DNA of 64,000 bases, taken from Balaenoptera acutorostrata (lineage: Eukaryota > Chordata > Mammalia > Artiodactyla > Balaenopteridae). Shown here one piece after another: positions 47,853 to 60,537 of this stretch. The position numbers and the translations under genes are program-made. The stretch is from assembly GCF_949987535.1 (NCBI RefSeq), contig NC_080075.1, forward strand, positions 42,441,036-42,505,035, read 5' to 3'. The stretch's first letter is position 1. Each line of letters starts with the position of its first letter. Under the pieces are notes generated by a model, which ran no database searches, was not told the origin of the DNA, and saw only the letters and a program-made list of their open reading frames with translations.

Positions 47853-50800
47853 AAACATTGAGAAAGTAGGAAGATCTTTAGATTTACCATGATTCCATTA
47901 AGTTAGTATAAAAGTTAAAAAAAATTGTTCATGTGAATACCTCCTTTCATCGAATTCTGATTTAGGCAAATAGCATCTTCATACTGTTTGTCTTTGAGGG
48001 TCTGTTATTCACATAGCCCTGGATTGAAGGGCATAGTTGCAAATCTAGGGACAATAATCTCAAGCTGAAATCACGTATGGCCGCCTGTACCTTTTGCCTT
48101 CGCTGAGTTGAGAAGGCTGGTTTTTCTCTTGCTCGGTGGCTGTAACACTTGTTGCCTGGAAGTCCCTTCTTCAGAGTTCTACCAGGAGCATATTTCCCCT
48201 GACCTGCCTCTGCATCTGGTTAAATGGACTTCAGTAATCTGTACAGTTACTTCTTACTTATTTTATATCCTGAAAGATATTAAGTCCAACAAGCTTTTAC
48301 TCACCGAGTCTATAGAGAAAACGGCCAGGCAATTTTTGTTTCAATCTCCGTGTCTCTCTGGAGCAGTAGTTCCAGAGACTGATCAATAGGTTTTATTGTA
48401 GACCTTACTGTCTTTAAAAGCACTGTGACCTTATCCTGTCTAAAAATAGTATTTGCTCTTGCCTGTAGAACCTTGACCTGTGAAAACCCATTTGGAACAT
48501 AAGTGACATATCTAGTCAGCTGTATATCGAAGACATGCTCTGTGAATGAATTCTGTGCAGAACTGTCCAAGAGAACACTTTCTTCAACGAAAAATAAATA
48601 CCGGTTCTGAACACTGGGAGTGCACCTGCCTGCCCGATGCGGTGATGAGCCACCTGGTGGGGAGTAAGGGAGGCTCGGGGGCTGGTGGGCATTGAGAGGG
48701 GTGAGGACCCTCATAGAGGACTTTCGGAGCGTGCATTTGGCCCCCAGTAGGGCAAGGAACTGCAAGGGGCAGGAGTTTGGGCTAAAGTGCAAGATAGCTT
48801 TAAACGAAGTCTGTGACCCTTTTTAGAGAGTGTGATTCTCCCAATGCTTTCCTTGGCAGCTCCAGTCTCGAACCTTGGTGAAAGGGATTCTCCGAAGCAT
48901 AACCTAGATGGAAAGAAGTATTTCAGAGTCTAAAGTAACCTCCCTATTTAATGATAAGAAATTACTTTCACTTTATTTATTTTTTGGTGTGATAATGGTT
49001 TTGTGGTTTTTTTTAAAAAAAGAATCTTTATCTTTTAAAAATGCATACTGAAGTATTTACTGATGAACTGATAGGATGTCTGGAATCAATGTAAATAATC
49101 AGTGGGCAGGGTTGACGATAGTTAAAACAACACTGGCCGCGAGTTGCTAGTGGTTGAAGTTGGATGATGCGTACCCGCGAGCTGATTTATCATTCTCTCT
49201 ACTTTGGTATATATGTGAGATTTTCCCGAAAATAAAGGCGCTGCCTGAGTGGTAAAGAGCAAAATGGCCTTGTTCGGTGGGTATTGTTTCTTCACCCAGG
49301 GTTTGGCTCAGAGGCAGTGAAGAGGCAGGGGTCCTGTGGTGAAGAAATCACCTGTGAGCCCAAGTCTTGCATCTGGAAGGTTCGCTGTTAAGGGGGTCGT
49401 CTTAGCATCTGCAGTGCGCTCCATGCTCCTGGAAGAAAAGAGAGCCCATGGGTTTTTTGGTGCATGAAGAAGAGTTGGAGGTGGAGTTTGACTAAGTTTC
49501 AGCACCGGTGCCTCTTTTCATCCTGGCGGGTGTTAGGAAGAAGGAGGTGGGCAGTGGCCACTTCCCTGATAGTGTTGAGGAAGACAAGGCTCCTGGGCCT
49601 TCCTGTGGCCGCGGGAGCCCTGGCTGTTAGAGAAGCGTGGTTTGCCTGACAGGAGGCTGCCACACTCTAAGGAAGAAGGGGACAAAAAGTGCTAGTCAAG
49701 GGAGGACTGGGGCACAGCCCCCGACAGATGAAAGGCAGGGGTGCAGTGATTGCACAGTCACAAAGGGGCATCGCGTTCTCCTGTTTAGCAACAGCCCGGA
49801 CAGTCACCTGCCTCCTGGAAGCTGAGACCAGCCTCTCTGAGCCATTCCCAGGCACGGGTCCCCCTGGTTTCACAAAATGTCTGCTCCTGCTCGCTTCATG
49901 CGGAGGCTATTATTAGCAAGTGTCACTCAGTTATCTTGAGAGTGGCGCTTTTAGCTGCCATCTAAGTGGCAGCTTTGGTTTATAGCAGATTAAATTAAAT
50001 TTTAGGCTGGTTTGGCTTCACTGGCAATAGACAATAGGAGCAGCTGTTGGAGAAATGTATCCTGGCACCCTCCAGGACCGGTGTGTGCATGTGCATGTGT
50101 GCACGTGCTCAAAGGTGCACCTGTGGGAGTTCTGAGCATGCAGGTGACTCTTGGGTGATTAGGGACCTGATAGGCCATCGTTGAGGGAATGGGGAAGGTG
50201 CCATTGTCCGGGGCTGACTGCTGGGCTACACCTCCTTTTTCTCTTCTCCCCATTTCATTCCTTCTTCAAAAAAATGTTCAGACAAATAGTTTCTCCAACT
50301 TGGTTTGATTGTGCTTGGTTGGCAAAGGAAGTGCACGAAGCTGGAATAATCTTTCTACTGTTTGCACATCCATGTCAGTGTTTTTCTGCAAAGAGGGGGC
50401 TAAGCTTGCATAAAAACACCAGTGGAAACAAGCAGAGAAGGGTGTGGATGACGTCTGGCTTATTGCAGCGTGGTGACCAAGTTGATCTGATGGGTGATGT
50501 AGGCAGAATATCTGGCTGCCCCCTGTCCTGCTTTATGTCTCGGATTCCTGTAGGTCCAGCAGGCAGACCCCCATGGGAGTGGGAGGAAGGTTTTTGCTCT
50601 TTTAGACGCAAATATCTTCTCCTTGGTGCTTGTGCCTGGTGCAGTTGTGCCTGTGAATTTAGGACCTTTATGCCTTGTACTGTTGAGTCAGAGCAAAGCA
50701 GTGCACATCAACATCACTTTTAAAAAATGCTTCCGAAAACTCTGTGGGGATAATTTCTCTTTCTTAGAAGCAGAATGCAAATGTGTACATTATTCCACAG

Positions 50801-53149
50801 AAGGGCAATGCTCTTTACTTTTATCATCTAGATTTAAAAAATTCTGTGGCACTTGATTTCAGTTCCTCAGACTCCAGAATTTATACTCACTGATTAGTAA
50901 TACATTATGCAAATAATTCAGTTTACATATCCAAATACTGTTTTGCATCATTCACACCTCATGTCTTGGAAAAAAAAAAGTGAAATGTTTCCTCAAAATA
51001 AACAAAACCTGCAGAAGAGTTTATTGTAAGGGTAAAAATTAAAAGAGGCACCCATTTGCCTGGGAACTTTTGAGGAAAATTTTAATGATACTCCTGCATA
51101 AATAATTTTGCAAGGTTTTTTCTTTTTTTTTTTTTTTTTTGGCTTTTGCCCATAGGCCATGCCTTTCAAGGTATAGTATGTTATCTTTGGCTTTCTGCAG
51201 TTTTCAATTTTTGGAAAAAAGAAGCCATAACACCAATACGCATTTGTGCATGAATACATCAGCTGTAAGTGAAAATTCAAGCTGAGTTATTTGAAGGAGG
51301 TACAATAATTGCTTACCAGTGACATGAGTTTTCTGCCAGAGAGAGGAGAGAGTAAGTAGATGCAAACTTTTATGCTCTATGTCAAGAGAGAGTTAAGTAA
51401 GCGTAGCCATGAGTGCTTAAGTTATAGGTTGGCAAATGGCAGTGCCAAACGAAAGTGTCTTTTAGCAGCCAGTGGGTTTCTGTTGTCACTGGAGTAATTC
51501 AGGAGAACACCGGATGTGACCTGGAGCCCCTGTCTGAATAAGCACATTCCCGTGGCCACGTGAATGTCTAAACCAGTGGCTTTGACCTCACGTGTCAGAA
51601 CAGAATTGGCCTCAGCCATCTGCCCAGGATTTCAGCGGTTCCAACCTCACTCTCTGGAGTAGTTCGCTTACTGCTGTTGCAAAGCATGTCAGATTTTGGG
51701 AGACATTTCCTGGAGAAGGCAGGAAGGACGGCAGGAAGGGAAGAAAGCAAGGGGGGACCTTGTTTTCTCTCTGCGGCGTGAATGCTGTCATCTTTCTCGG
51801 ACGATGCTCCACACCCATCCCTCCTAAGAGGGTATAGACGCGTTTTGGGCACCACGTGAAGTCAGCGTTCCAACGTGTTTTTAATCTTTAACTTTCACAT
51901 CGTTAGAAGTCTGATGTACTGACTTTCAGCTGCCTGGAGATAGTTCAGGGCACAGCACCTGACAGGTGTAATGTTTTGTGTTTTACGTCTGAAAAATGCC
52001 TTAAAGATGTTGATGCCCACGTTCTGAACATGCACGGTCCTTCTTGCTCCACTTTCACACCTGCTTTTTTTTGTAGCCTGTGTCTGATAGGGCCCTTGGT
52101 GTATTTGGGAGACAAGAATCTTCTTGGCCTGGCATTACCTACCAGAGTGTCAGGATTGGGAAATCCCACTACTCTTCATTTTCTCTCCCGGGTTGAGAGA
52201 TGTCTGCCATAGCTCTCATTTTGCTGTGGATTGTGGGGAGACAGATTTGCTGGGTGCTGTGGCTTCAGGTCTCAACTGGAATGACGGAAGGTCAGCAACA
52301 AGCAGCCCCCTGAACTGCCGCCATGAACGACTGTGTCGATTTTTGCCAAGAAGCATGTTGATGGGGTCCATCCAGCTTGACTTGAGCCTGAGGAGTCATT
52401 GCTGGGTCCTCAGGATGCCCTGTGGCACCCCGTCTTACGTCTGGCTCTGGATGGACTTTTAAGGGAACTCTGTGATGAGGAGCATCCTCTGAATATTTCC
52501 ACAGCATTCTCTGGTGGGCTCTTCCCCACCCCAGCCCCTGCCCCCGCCCCCGCCGGCGTGTGGCGATTCTCAGACAGAGCGCGATGCTTCTCACCTTGTC
52601 CGCCAGGTCCGTGTGTGTGAGAAACTGACATTCTCACGTGCGATGTCCTCCCGGGCTGGGCCCCACCTCTTACTCTCCACTTGAGTAAGTGTATTGAAAT
52701 TCAGGTGAGTTGGAATGCCATTTTACAGGCACAATCTTGAGTCTACTCTAACGCAGACACTTCCAAAGTAAATACATTTTATTAGTAATAAGTGGTAACA
52801 TTTCTCTGGACTCACTTCACTACCGGCTGCAGCACAGCCATGCGGAACCGAAAGTCTGATCCACGCCGCCTTCACCTCCAGTGCTTTATGCGATGGGGGA
52901 GCGGATGCTGGTGGAGGGAACCAGGCAAGATGATGTCAGGCCCAGCGTTGTCGGAGGGAGTTTGGGCCTGATTTTGTCTTTTTAAATTAAGATAGCGGAA
53001 TCTCAGTAATTAAAGTGTTTTTTAAAAATTTCTCTCTCCCTGAAATTGACTTTCAGGGCAAGGCTCTTGTTTCTCATTGACCAGAGTATCTGCAGAATCA
53101 CCGATGATGGTACAAGTCTTTGGGCATGGACATTTTCCTTCGTGCAAGG
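47853..53149. other. Intron 2, no gene
   Basis: No interspersed repeat is confidently recognised. A T-tract lies at 51116-51140. The 160-residue minus-strand frame at 48310-48792 and the 180-residue plus-strand frame at 50181-50723 have no recognisable domain, and I do not call them genes. Confidence 0.45.
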
Positions 53150-53340
53150 GGGAAGTAAATACTTACTGAGCATCTTCTGTGTAGATGTAGAATTGTGAAG
53201 TCCTCTTGTTTCCTGTATCATTTTATAGGTGAGGCATGTTGAGGCTGAGAGGGGAGTCAGGTGCCTAAGTCTACTCACCAGGCAGTGATAGAACTGACGG
53301 AGCCCGGGGCCTCACGCTTTCATCCCTGGCTTCATCCCTG
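53150..53340 (-). repeat. MIR SINE (antisense)
   Basis: AATACTTACTGAGCATCTTCTGTGT, then CATTTTATAGGTGAGGCATGTTGAGGC and GATAGAACTGACGGAGCC, follow the MIR reverse complement with decay. Confidence 0.65.
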
Positions 53341-55537
53341 GCCCTCTGTCCCAACTCTCCTGGCCCAGCAGGACCCAGGGTGGCCCTCCTGCACTTCTTC
53401 TCAGAGACCCGTGCTACTCCCAACGCTTTTAGGCATGACAGCTGCAGTGGTTTTCAGAACTGGAGCTTTTGCTGGGGGAAGATCCCGGAGCTCTCTGGGC
53501 AATGCTAACCTAGGGATCCCGTGGTTAAAACCCAAACAACAAACACCCAACCACCCGGGCCATTGCAGAGGGTGGTCGTGTTGCTTTGCCTTGTTCCTTT
53601 CCATGTCCTCTGCCCGGTTTTGAGTGGGCCTTCCCGCCCCGTTTCCTGATAGGGCTCCCGTGTTGTGGCAGTTCTGAAGTTTGCACCGGGTGCGCGTGGA
53701 ACAGCTTGGCGTTGTATCCGGATCACCGGACAGATGGGGTAGATGGAGTTGGGGTGGTGGTGCCCCTCTCAGTGCTGATGGGTCCTGAGAAGTGGTCGGC
53801 CCAGCCTCTTCCCCCACCAGGGTTCTATTTTTAAAGACACCTCTCCTTATCTGGAAATCCTTCCTGTCATCTGCCTTAAATCCCTTATGCTTCAGTTTAA
53901 ACCCATTTCCTCTTCACTCCAGAGAAGACAGAGGATCTCATCACCAGCTCTGGGCTGAAACCCCTCATATTTTAGAATTCTTTGCTCTACTCCCTGCCGC
54001 AGGCTCCTTCCTGAGTAATCTCTAATCCCTAAACTTGAACTCATAGATCTATTATTTTCAAACCCATTTATTATTTTTGTCCCTCTCTTTAGAACTTCCT
54101 GGTCTCCCAGATCTTTTACTCACAACGTTAGTCTAATTACTGCTGAGTGCAATGACAAGATGCCTTAGTTTTCCACATTCCTTACTCCTACAGCTGCAGT
54201 CGGGTATCTTTGCTTGTTTTTAAAAGACCAGCGCTTCATTGATGACTCATGCTCAGCTTGATGTCCACTAGGAACCCTAGATCTTCGGCAGCCATCTTTA
54301 AGTGCAGTTAAACTTCACTCAACCGTGTGGATGCCACACCTCTCCCTTGCCAGACACCCTTCTCTGTCCTTGTCTACACTGAACTTGGTTCTCCCCTCCT
54401 GTCCCAAGTTCCCCGGCCACCTGTCTGCTTCACCAGGTGATGGAGAGTTATGATCCTGTCTCTGGAGGGGCCTCCTCCCTCTTGGCTCCTCTCCCACTGA
54501 CAACTTCACGGAGGCTGAGAAATACAGTGAGTGGCCTTTCTTGCCTCACTCGCTGCTGGGGAGAGAGCTGTTCATAGCTTTCCGCTGACATCTGGAGAAC
54601 ATAGGTTTTGGAGGAGCAGAGCCCAGATTCCCCACGAGCCAGCAGAGCTAAGTCTTTTTTGAGTTTCCAGCACAACCTGTGTTAAAATAATAGGAGTTGG
54701 TCATTGTGTTTAATAGTAAAACAGAGTCTTAAGTGCACATCATAAGCACATCTTTTCTGTGTGCTGGGGTGAGTAGAGGTGACCGTGAGTGTGTAGGATG
54801 ATATGAAGAGCATTACAGACATGGGAAAGCATTTCAGAGCACACAAACATGACATGAGTAATCGCAGGCTTATAGCCACAAGGCTGCATTTTCAGTCCCT
54901 GCCTCCCTTTTTTGTACCCCAGTTCAATCAGTTAAGATGGAAAAAACGTGATGAGAAGAGGGGCCACCCGCCCTTCAGACTCCAGTGTGTTTGTAGCCCA
55001 GGACCCCTGTGTGAGTGGGGACCCAGCAGAGCCCGGAGAACATGCCCTGCTTGGATCTTTCTCGGACTGACGTGCTCACTTCCCGTTCTGCCCAGCCTGG
55101 AGGTGACTCGGTAATCCCCGCAGTGTATGACCTCACAGTGAGCTACGTGGTCTGGGAACTTCTGCCTCCAGTCTCAAGTCAGGAGCAGAAATGGGGCATC
55201 TGGGAAGCTGCGTGATCAAAAGTCGGTTGGAAACGCCTGTGTCCATGTCATATCCCTCTGTGCATTGCCATGTTCTCCTTTCCTGAAAGCACTGGGCCGT
55301 GTTTCAGGGAAGAAGGAGGTAGCCAAACCCCACATACATGCACTGAAGGCTTGTTTCTCTGTTGTCTCCCCCTGGGCTGGAGTTCCAAGGCCCTTTCTGC
55401 AGGTAACTAAGAATGTCTGAGCCTGGACCTGGCACAGCCCTGACGGTCGCTTTCTTTGGAGAAAGTGTCGCTCTGGGATTAGTGAGAAGGCATCTGTAGT
55501 ATCCATGTTGCCTCGTGGGTTTGGTGTTTTCTCCTCC
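53341..55537. other. Intron 2, no gene
   Basis: Mixed composition, nothing recognised. Confidence 0.45.
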
Positions 55538-55665
55538 CCAGACTATAAGCTTTTTGAGAGCAGGGATTGTGTTTTATTTTTTATGTTTTCATACCCCACA
55601 TAATGCTAGTTCATTATGGGATTTAATTCATACTTCGTTCTGGCTGACTGATTGGAAGTGGAAAG
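55538..55665 (+). repeat. L2 3'-end fragment (sense)
   Basis: GACTATAAGCTTTTTGAGAGCAGGGATTGTGTTTTATT...CCCCACATAATGCTAGTTCATTATGGG corresponds to the L2 terminus (gactgtaagctccttgagggcaggga...cccagcacctagcacagtgcc). Confidence 0.7.
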
Positions 55666-57660
55666 GCCAGGCTTTGAGTCGGATGCCTTGGCTCCCTGAA
55701 GTGGAAAGGTACCGAGGCTGGGCAAGTTTGTTTGCCTCCTTTTTCCCTGGGGAGAAGATGAGAGAGCTTGGGGTTGGGATGGGGGATGGCATCTTTATGG
55801 CCTTCACTCTGTGCTCGCCTTTTCTCTTGGCCAAGCAGTAAGGTCTCTGCTTGTAGTTCCCGCCCCTTCTCACCTGAAAGTGGGTGCGGGGAGGCTCCTC
55901 AGGGCTGGGCAAACACGGGGAGGGCAGCTAGGGGTTCCCCTGGGGGTGTGGGAACATCCCCTGTCCTGCAGACAGCCCGGAGCTTACCAGAAGGGAGTAC
56001 GGCTGCGTTCAGAGGGACTGTGTACTGCTCTCCTTCTGGCAGCTCTGGCTCACGCTGGGTTGTCTTTGGGTGATTCTCTCTTTTTTTGGTGTATGTGTAT
56101 GCAAGACCTTTGATATTTGAGTAGGGAAATTCTCGCTTCGTGTTACCGTCTTCAATGTGTTGGGAAGAGAGTCATCCAGACCAACTAGATTTCTTTCATA
56201 ATAAAAAAGAACCTCAACTGAATTCTACGTTTAGGTGGCTTGTTCTCCAAGTCCCAGGACTGTCCAGAAGTGGGTTCCTCAGAAGGGCCAGTCTCAGGAC
56301 TCCTGTCCCATCAGTGGCCAGGGCAGCCCACAGCCTTCTAGTTGAGCTGTGATCTTTCTTGTGGTACTTTTTTACCTGTTCCTACCTGCAGGAGGTGGCC
56401 AAGCATGAAAGCTTTCCCCTTGGAGAGCTGTTGGAGCACTGCTGGCTGGCAGTGCTCCAAAGTATTGGTAGCCCGGGACCCCTTTGTAGGTGTTGACCCA
56501 GCTGTGCTCCATTCTAGAGCTGGATCTCGCTCCTAATTTCCCGATACTGGTGCTATGGGGGTATTATTTGCTGTGGGAGCCCTTTTGCCATCCTGGCCAG
56601 GGTGGCTTCTGCTGTGGGTGAGAGTGGGCAGCCAGTCCTTTGAGGCTGGAGGAAAGGAGAGGGCAGGACAGGGAAGATCCTGGCAGGACTTGAAGATATG
56701 CTCCAACAAAAGAGAAGCAGGAGTTCTTGCCAGAAGCTGCCCCAGTGCCCACGCCTGCCGAAGGCACTCCCAGGGGTGGTGTGGCTTCAGGGCATGGGGC
56801 GGTGGCTTCTGCTGCAGAGTTGGGGGGGCACGGAAGCAGCATCTCCCTCAGCATCTGGCAGTGAACACCACCGAGGAGTGGGCCCCCGGAGGCAGGAACT
56901 CCACCTAGAGCCCCTCCGAGGACCAGATTCCTGGTCCCCTCCTTCTCCCCCATTCGCCCTTCGTGGAGCGAGGTTGACTGCATGGATTGGACACGGGGAC
57001 AGTATTGGGATGTACCTCAGACCTGCTTAGCATGTGAGCGCCTTACTCTCTCCTCCTCCTCCCAGGCGAGGCCCTTGCAAAGAGCAGTGCTGGATGAGAA
57101 AGTCATTCACCACCCTTCAGAGACTCTACATGGATTTTCATGGGGGGTTGGGCGAGTCCTCAAAACTCTCCCCCAAATGGGACTGTTCTGTGGGCCGTCC
57201 TTTCTCTGCCTGTCTCGGGGGTAACCAGGGGTGGTGGTGTGGTCAAATGTGACTTGTCAGCTTTTGCCCTGGGTGTTCTTTTTTGGGTGAGATTCATCTC
57301 TGAGACAGCTCACAGGTGAAAGTCCTTTCTCCTTGTGTCACTGAGTGGCTGCCATGTGGGTTGGCAGTGTGGTCAAGTGTACTCCTTCACCGTGGGTGTG
57401 CACTGCAGTAAAACCTGCCTGTTCTACCCCTGGTTAAAGGTGACTCATAGTTGAGAAACTGAAAGAAAATAAACCGACTTCATCAGACTGTGAACCTCTC
57501 CAGGCTCTGAACCAACTTTAAGTAACCTAGGGACGCCCTGGTGCCTACATCATGGAAGCCTCTTAAATGAGATAAGCAATGTGAAGTTATTGGAGGCTTT
57601 CATTTCCACAGGATCAAAGAATTAGAGCTGAGACGTGAAGCTGCCATCTAATCTCATTGT
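55666..57660. other. Intron 2, no gene; perfect 12-bp hairpin at 56431
   Basis: Moderately GC-rich. TTGGAGCACTGC and its exact reverse complement GCAGTGCTCCAA are separated by six bases (56431-56460). No exon supported. Confidence 0.5.
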
Positions 57661-57785
57661 TAAAATTCAACATGTGTTTATTGAGCACTTACTTTAATGC
57701 CTGGCACTGTGTTGGGCGCTGGAGATGGCAGAGGTGAGCAAGACCAGGCAAGCTCCCGCTCGTGAAGCATTCTCATTTAGGAGAA
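57661..57785 (-). repeat. L2 3'-end fragment (antisense)
   Basis: GTGTTTATTGAGCACTTACTTTAATGCCTGGCACTGTGTTGGGCGCTGGAGATGGCAG...CTCCCGCTCGTGAAGC is the L2 3' end in reverse complement. Confidence 0.75.
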
Positions 57786-57788
57786 AGG

Positions 57789-57808
57789 GTGTGTGTGTGT
57801 GTGTGTGT
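57789..57808 (+). repeat. (GT)n tract
   Basis: A short GT repeat between an L2 and a MIR fragment. Confidence 0.9.
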
Positions 57809-57854
57809 AGGGGTGCAAATCCCTTACACCTGAGAGCCAGACACGCAGCCAGAA

Positions 57855-57975
57855 AATCTAAAGGACCCAGGCCAAGAGAGGTGAAGTGACTTGCCCAGGC
57901 CACCCAGCTACGTAGCAGAGCTCAGCCACAACCCAAATAGGTTTTTCTGAATCCCAAGTCCATGGTTTCTCTAGC
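57855..57975 (-). repeat. MIR SINE (antisense)
   Basis: CAAGAGAGGTGAAGTGACTTGCCCAGGCCACCCAGCTACGTAGCAGAGCTCAG is a textbook MIR core in reverse complement. Confidence 0.85.
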
Positions 57976-59554
57976 ACGTCATGCAGCCCGCTTTAGCGAC
58001 TCCACAGACTTCGATGTGGGGTCTAGGTGCCTTCTGAATCACCCCCTTAAAGCATCCCAGGTGAGCAGGCTTCCTCTTCTAACAGCTCTCCAGGGAAGCT
58101 GCATACAAAGCTTCCTTTGCAACTCCCAAAGCCACTGTTTCTTATCCTTCCAAGTTGTTTGGATAAAGTTGCAGGCCCAGATGGCTGCATACTTCTTTTG
58201 GAGTCACTGAGATACTTGTATTTCTTGGGAAGAGTTACTGTGTCTTTGGCCCAGTACTAAGTACTGAACCCTTCTTTTGCCTTTGAACACTTATCCCGTT
58301 ACTGGAAGGACAACTTGGTGAGTTGGGTGTAGCAGATGAAGCACCTCACATTCTTATTTGTGTATTGGTTTGGAAAGAGAAAATAAATTCCCATTTACTT
58401 TACCATCCCTCTTCTTCTTGGAGACAGAGTGCACAAAGCTTAGAGGAGAATCAAAGGCACCCTCCCCGGAACTGTGTCTAACATTACAAGCTTCTTCTAT
58501 GCCTACTGTATTTTCAACTTATTACAGCTTTTCTGTGGCTTGGAAAAACCCTTGACTGAGTGATGATTGTTTTCATGAAATGGTGCAACATGTAAAGCTA
58601 TGGTTGTCATTAATAGTGCAGTTATGTAGAGTGTAGCTCTTTAAGCCTTCAGTTTCAAATCAGGTTAGCGCTCTGTTAACTTAAAATAGCCCCCAAAAAG
58701 AAGAAAGAAAGAAAAAAAAGAACTGTCGGAAATCAGAGGGAAATATTAGCATTATGAAACATGTTAACAAGTGGCCATTAGCACTTTATGTCTGCATGAA
58801 TAGCATCTTTAAGTGTTTCATTGGTAACAGAATAGAGTGGAGTCACAGAGAATGGCATTACTTTTCAAATTGGCAAGTTCTTTAAATTCAGACTTCTTGT
58901 TATTGCCTGCCGGGGCACATTTATTCACCTGTCAAAATGTGCGCCAGGGTGGGAAAAGGTACTTTAGCTTTCCTGGCTGATCCCGGGCTCTCAGGTGTGA
59001 GGGATTTGTCCCTTCACTGTGGCCCCCTCCACACCCTCCCCACCAGGAGGAAGGAGAGCCTGAAAGCACAGGTGGAGGAAGAGTAACGCCGTGCAGGAAG
59101 CTGGCTTCTCTGGGCTCTGTGCCTGGCCCAGGGCCCCTGCACTGCGCTGATGTGAGTGCTCACGTCTCTGTATGCCTGGATGGGTGGCTGGCTGCCAGGA
59201 GTGTATGGGGACCACTGAGTGGAGGTGGTGGGGAGCTCTGAAGGTTGGCGCCTCCCCAGGCTCAAAGCCTCTTCTCCTTCTAGTGAGTCCTCATAAGCCT
59301 TAGGGAAAAGACTCTAATTTGGTCTTGACTGGCCCCCTCTCGAGTCCCCCCACCCCATTCTTCTTTTCCCCAAGCCAGCTGAACCCCTCCATTTATATTC
59401 TAATGCAAGATGCTCTTCCCCCTGGGCTTCAGGGCCTGTGTGGGCTGGGGGGAGAATAGAATTTGGCTCACCCTCAGACTCCAAAGCCCAAGTGCACCCA
59501 GATCGGGCTGCCTGGGTTGAGTGGCCTCCTGGCAGGTTAGAATTCTGGAGGTTC
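57976..59554. other. Intron 2, no gene
   Basis: Nothing recognised beyond short A/G-rich runs near 58690. Confidence 0.45.
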
Positions 59555-60385
59555 ACTCATTCATTTTTCAACAATTTTTTTGAACACTTGCCACGTGCCA
59601 GGAACTGTTCTTGGTGTTAGGCATATAGTGATGATCAAAGCATTCAAATGACCCTGCTCTTGTGGGACATTCTCGCTGGGGAGATGGACAATAAATGAAT
59701 AAACAGATGAGTTATAGAACATGTCAGAAGATGACCAAACTGCTTCCCTATTCCAAAATGGGGAATGTGTGGTGAACATGCTTTTAACAGGGTGGTTAGG
59801 GACCACCACTCTGAGAAGCAAAGGTTCCCAGGAAGTGAGGCAATCGCCATGTGGGTTTCTGGGGGAAGAGGGTTCCAAGCTGAGCGAACAGCAGATGTGA
59901 AGGCCTGTGCATAGCCTGCCTGGCTGTAGAGCAGAATGGGTCTGGCGGTCAGAGTTGAAGGAGTCAGGGAGGCGAGTGGAGGAGACCAGCCAGCGCCTGC
60001 CTGTAGGCCGTTGTGAGGACTCTGGTTTTGACCCCACGGGAGATGGAAGCCACTGGAGGAATGGCATCGTGTGGCTTAGTTTCCAGAAGGTCACTTTGGC
60101 TGCCTTTTAAGACTTGACTGTGGGGAGGTGAGGCAGAATCAGTCAGGAGACTGTCGCCAAGATCCAGGCAAGACGATGGCAGCTGGGATCAGGGGCCTAG
60201 GGATGTGAGAAAGGGTTGGATTCTGGACATATGTTGAAGGTGAAACCAACAGGATTTGCTGATAAATTGAACGTTGAAGAGAGGAGTTAAGGTGGACCCT
60301 AAGATGTTTGGTCTGGTGCCTGGAAGGGTAGAGTTGCTGTTTTCCGAGATGGGGAAGGCATTGGAGGTGCTCGGGAGGATGGGAT
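59555..60385 (-). mobile_element. L2 LINE fragment, antisense, with ORF2 remnant
   Basis: From the left, the L2 tail in reverse complement (CATTCATTTTTCAAC..GAACACTTGCCACGTGCCAGG) is followed by the untranslated part and then decayed ORF2. On the minus strand around 60210-60280 the reading VQFISKSCWFHLQHMSRIQP matches the L2 reverse-transcriptase C-terminal region (ISKSCWFHLQNISRIRP). Frames are broken and no protein can be made. It is the largest transposon relic in the window. Confidence 0.8.
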
Positions 60386-60407
60386 GCCCAGTTCAAGCTG
60401 TGGGCGG

Positions 60408-60537
60408 CTCCTCCTCCTCCCCCTCCCTTCCTTCTCCCCTTCCTCCCTCTCCTTCCCCTCCTCCCCTCCCTCTCCTCCCCCTCCTCTCCCCAACTTCTCC
60501 CCTTCATCCTCCTCTTCTTCCCCTTCCTCCTCTTCTT
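60408..60537 (+). repeat. (CCT)n polypyrimidine tract
   Basis: About 130 bases of C/T-rich triplets directly after the L2 fragment, with H-DNA potential. Confidence 0.9.

Noticed and set aside
48310..48792. 160-codon minus-strand frame of balanced composition
   Set aside because: No domain or family recognised, no promoter or splice context, and it lies inside the intron of a + strand gene. A protein search would be needed to revive it.
49498..49514. TTCAGCACC, a left half of an RE1/REST site
   Set aside because: The right half does not match, and a nine-base half site is expected by chance in this much DNA.
50181..50723. 180-codon plus-strand frame
   Set aside because: No domain recognised. 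A frame of this length can arise by chance in 64 kb of mixed composition.
59561..60094. 177-codon minus-strand frame
   Set aside because: It lies within an antisense L2 relic and is not an intact gene.
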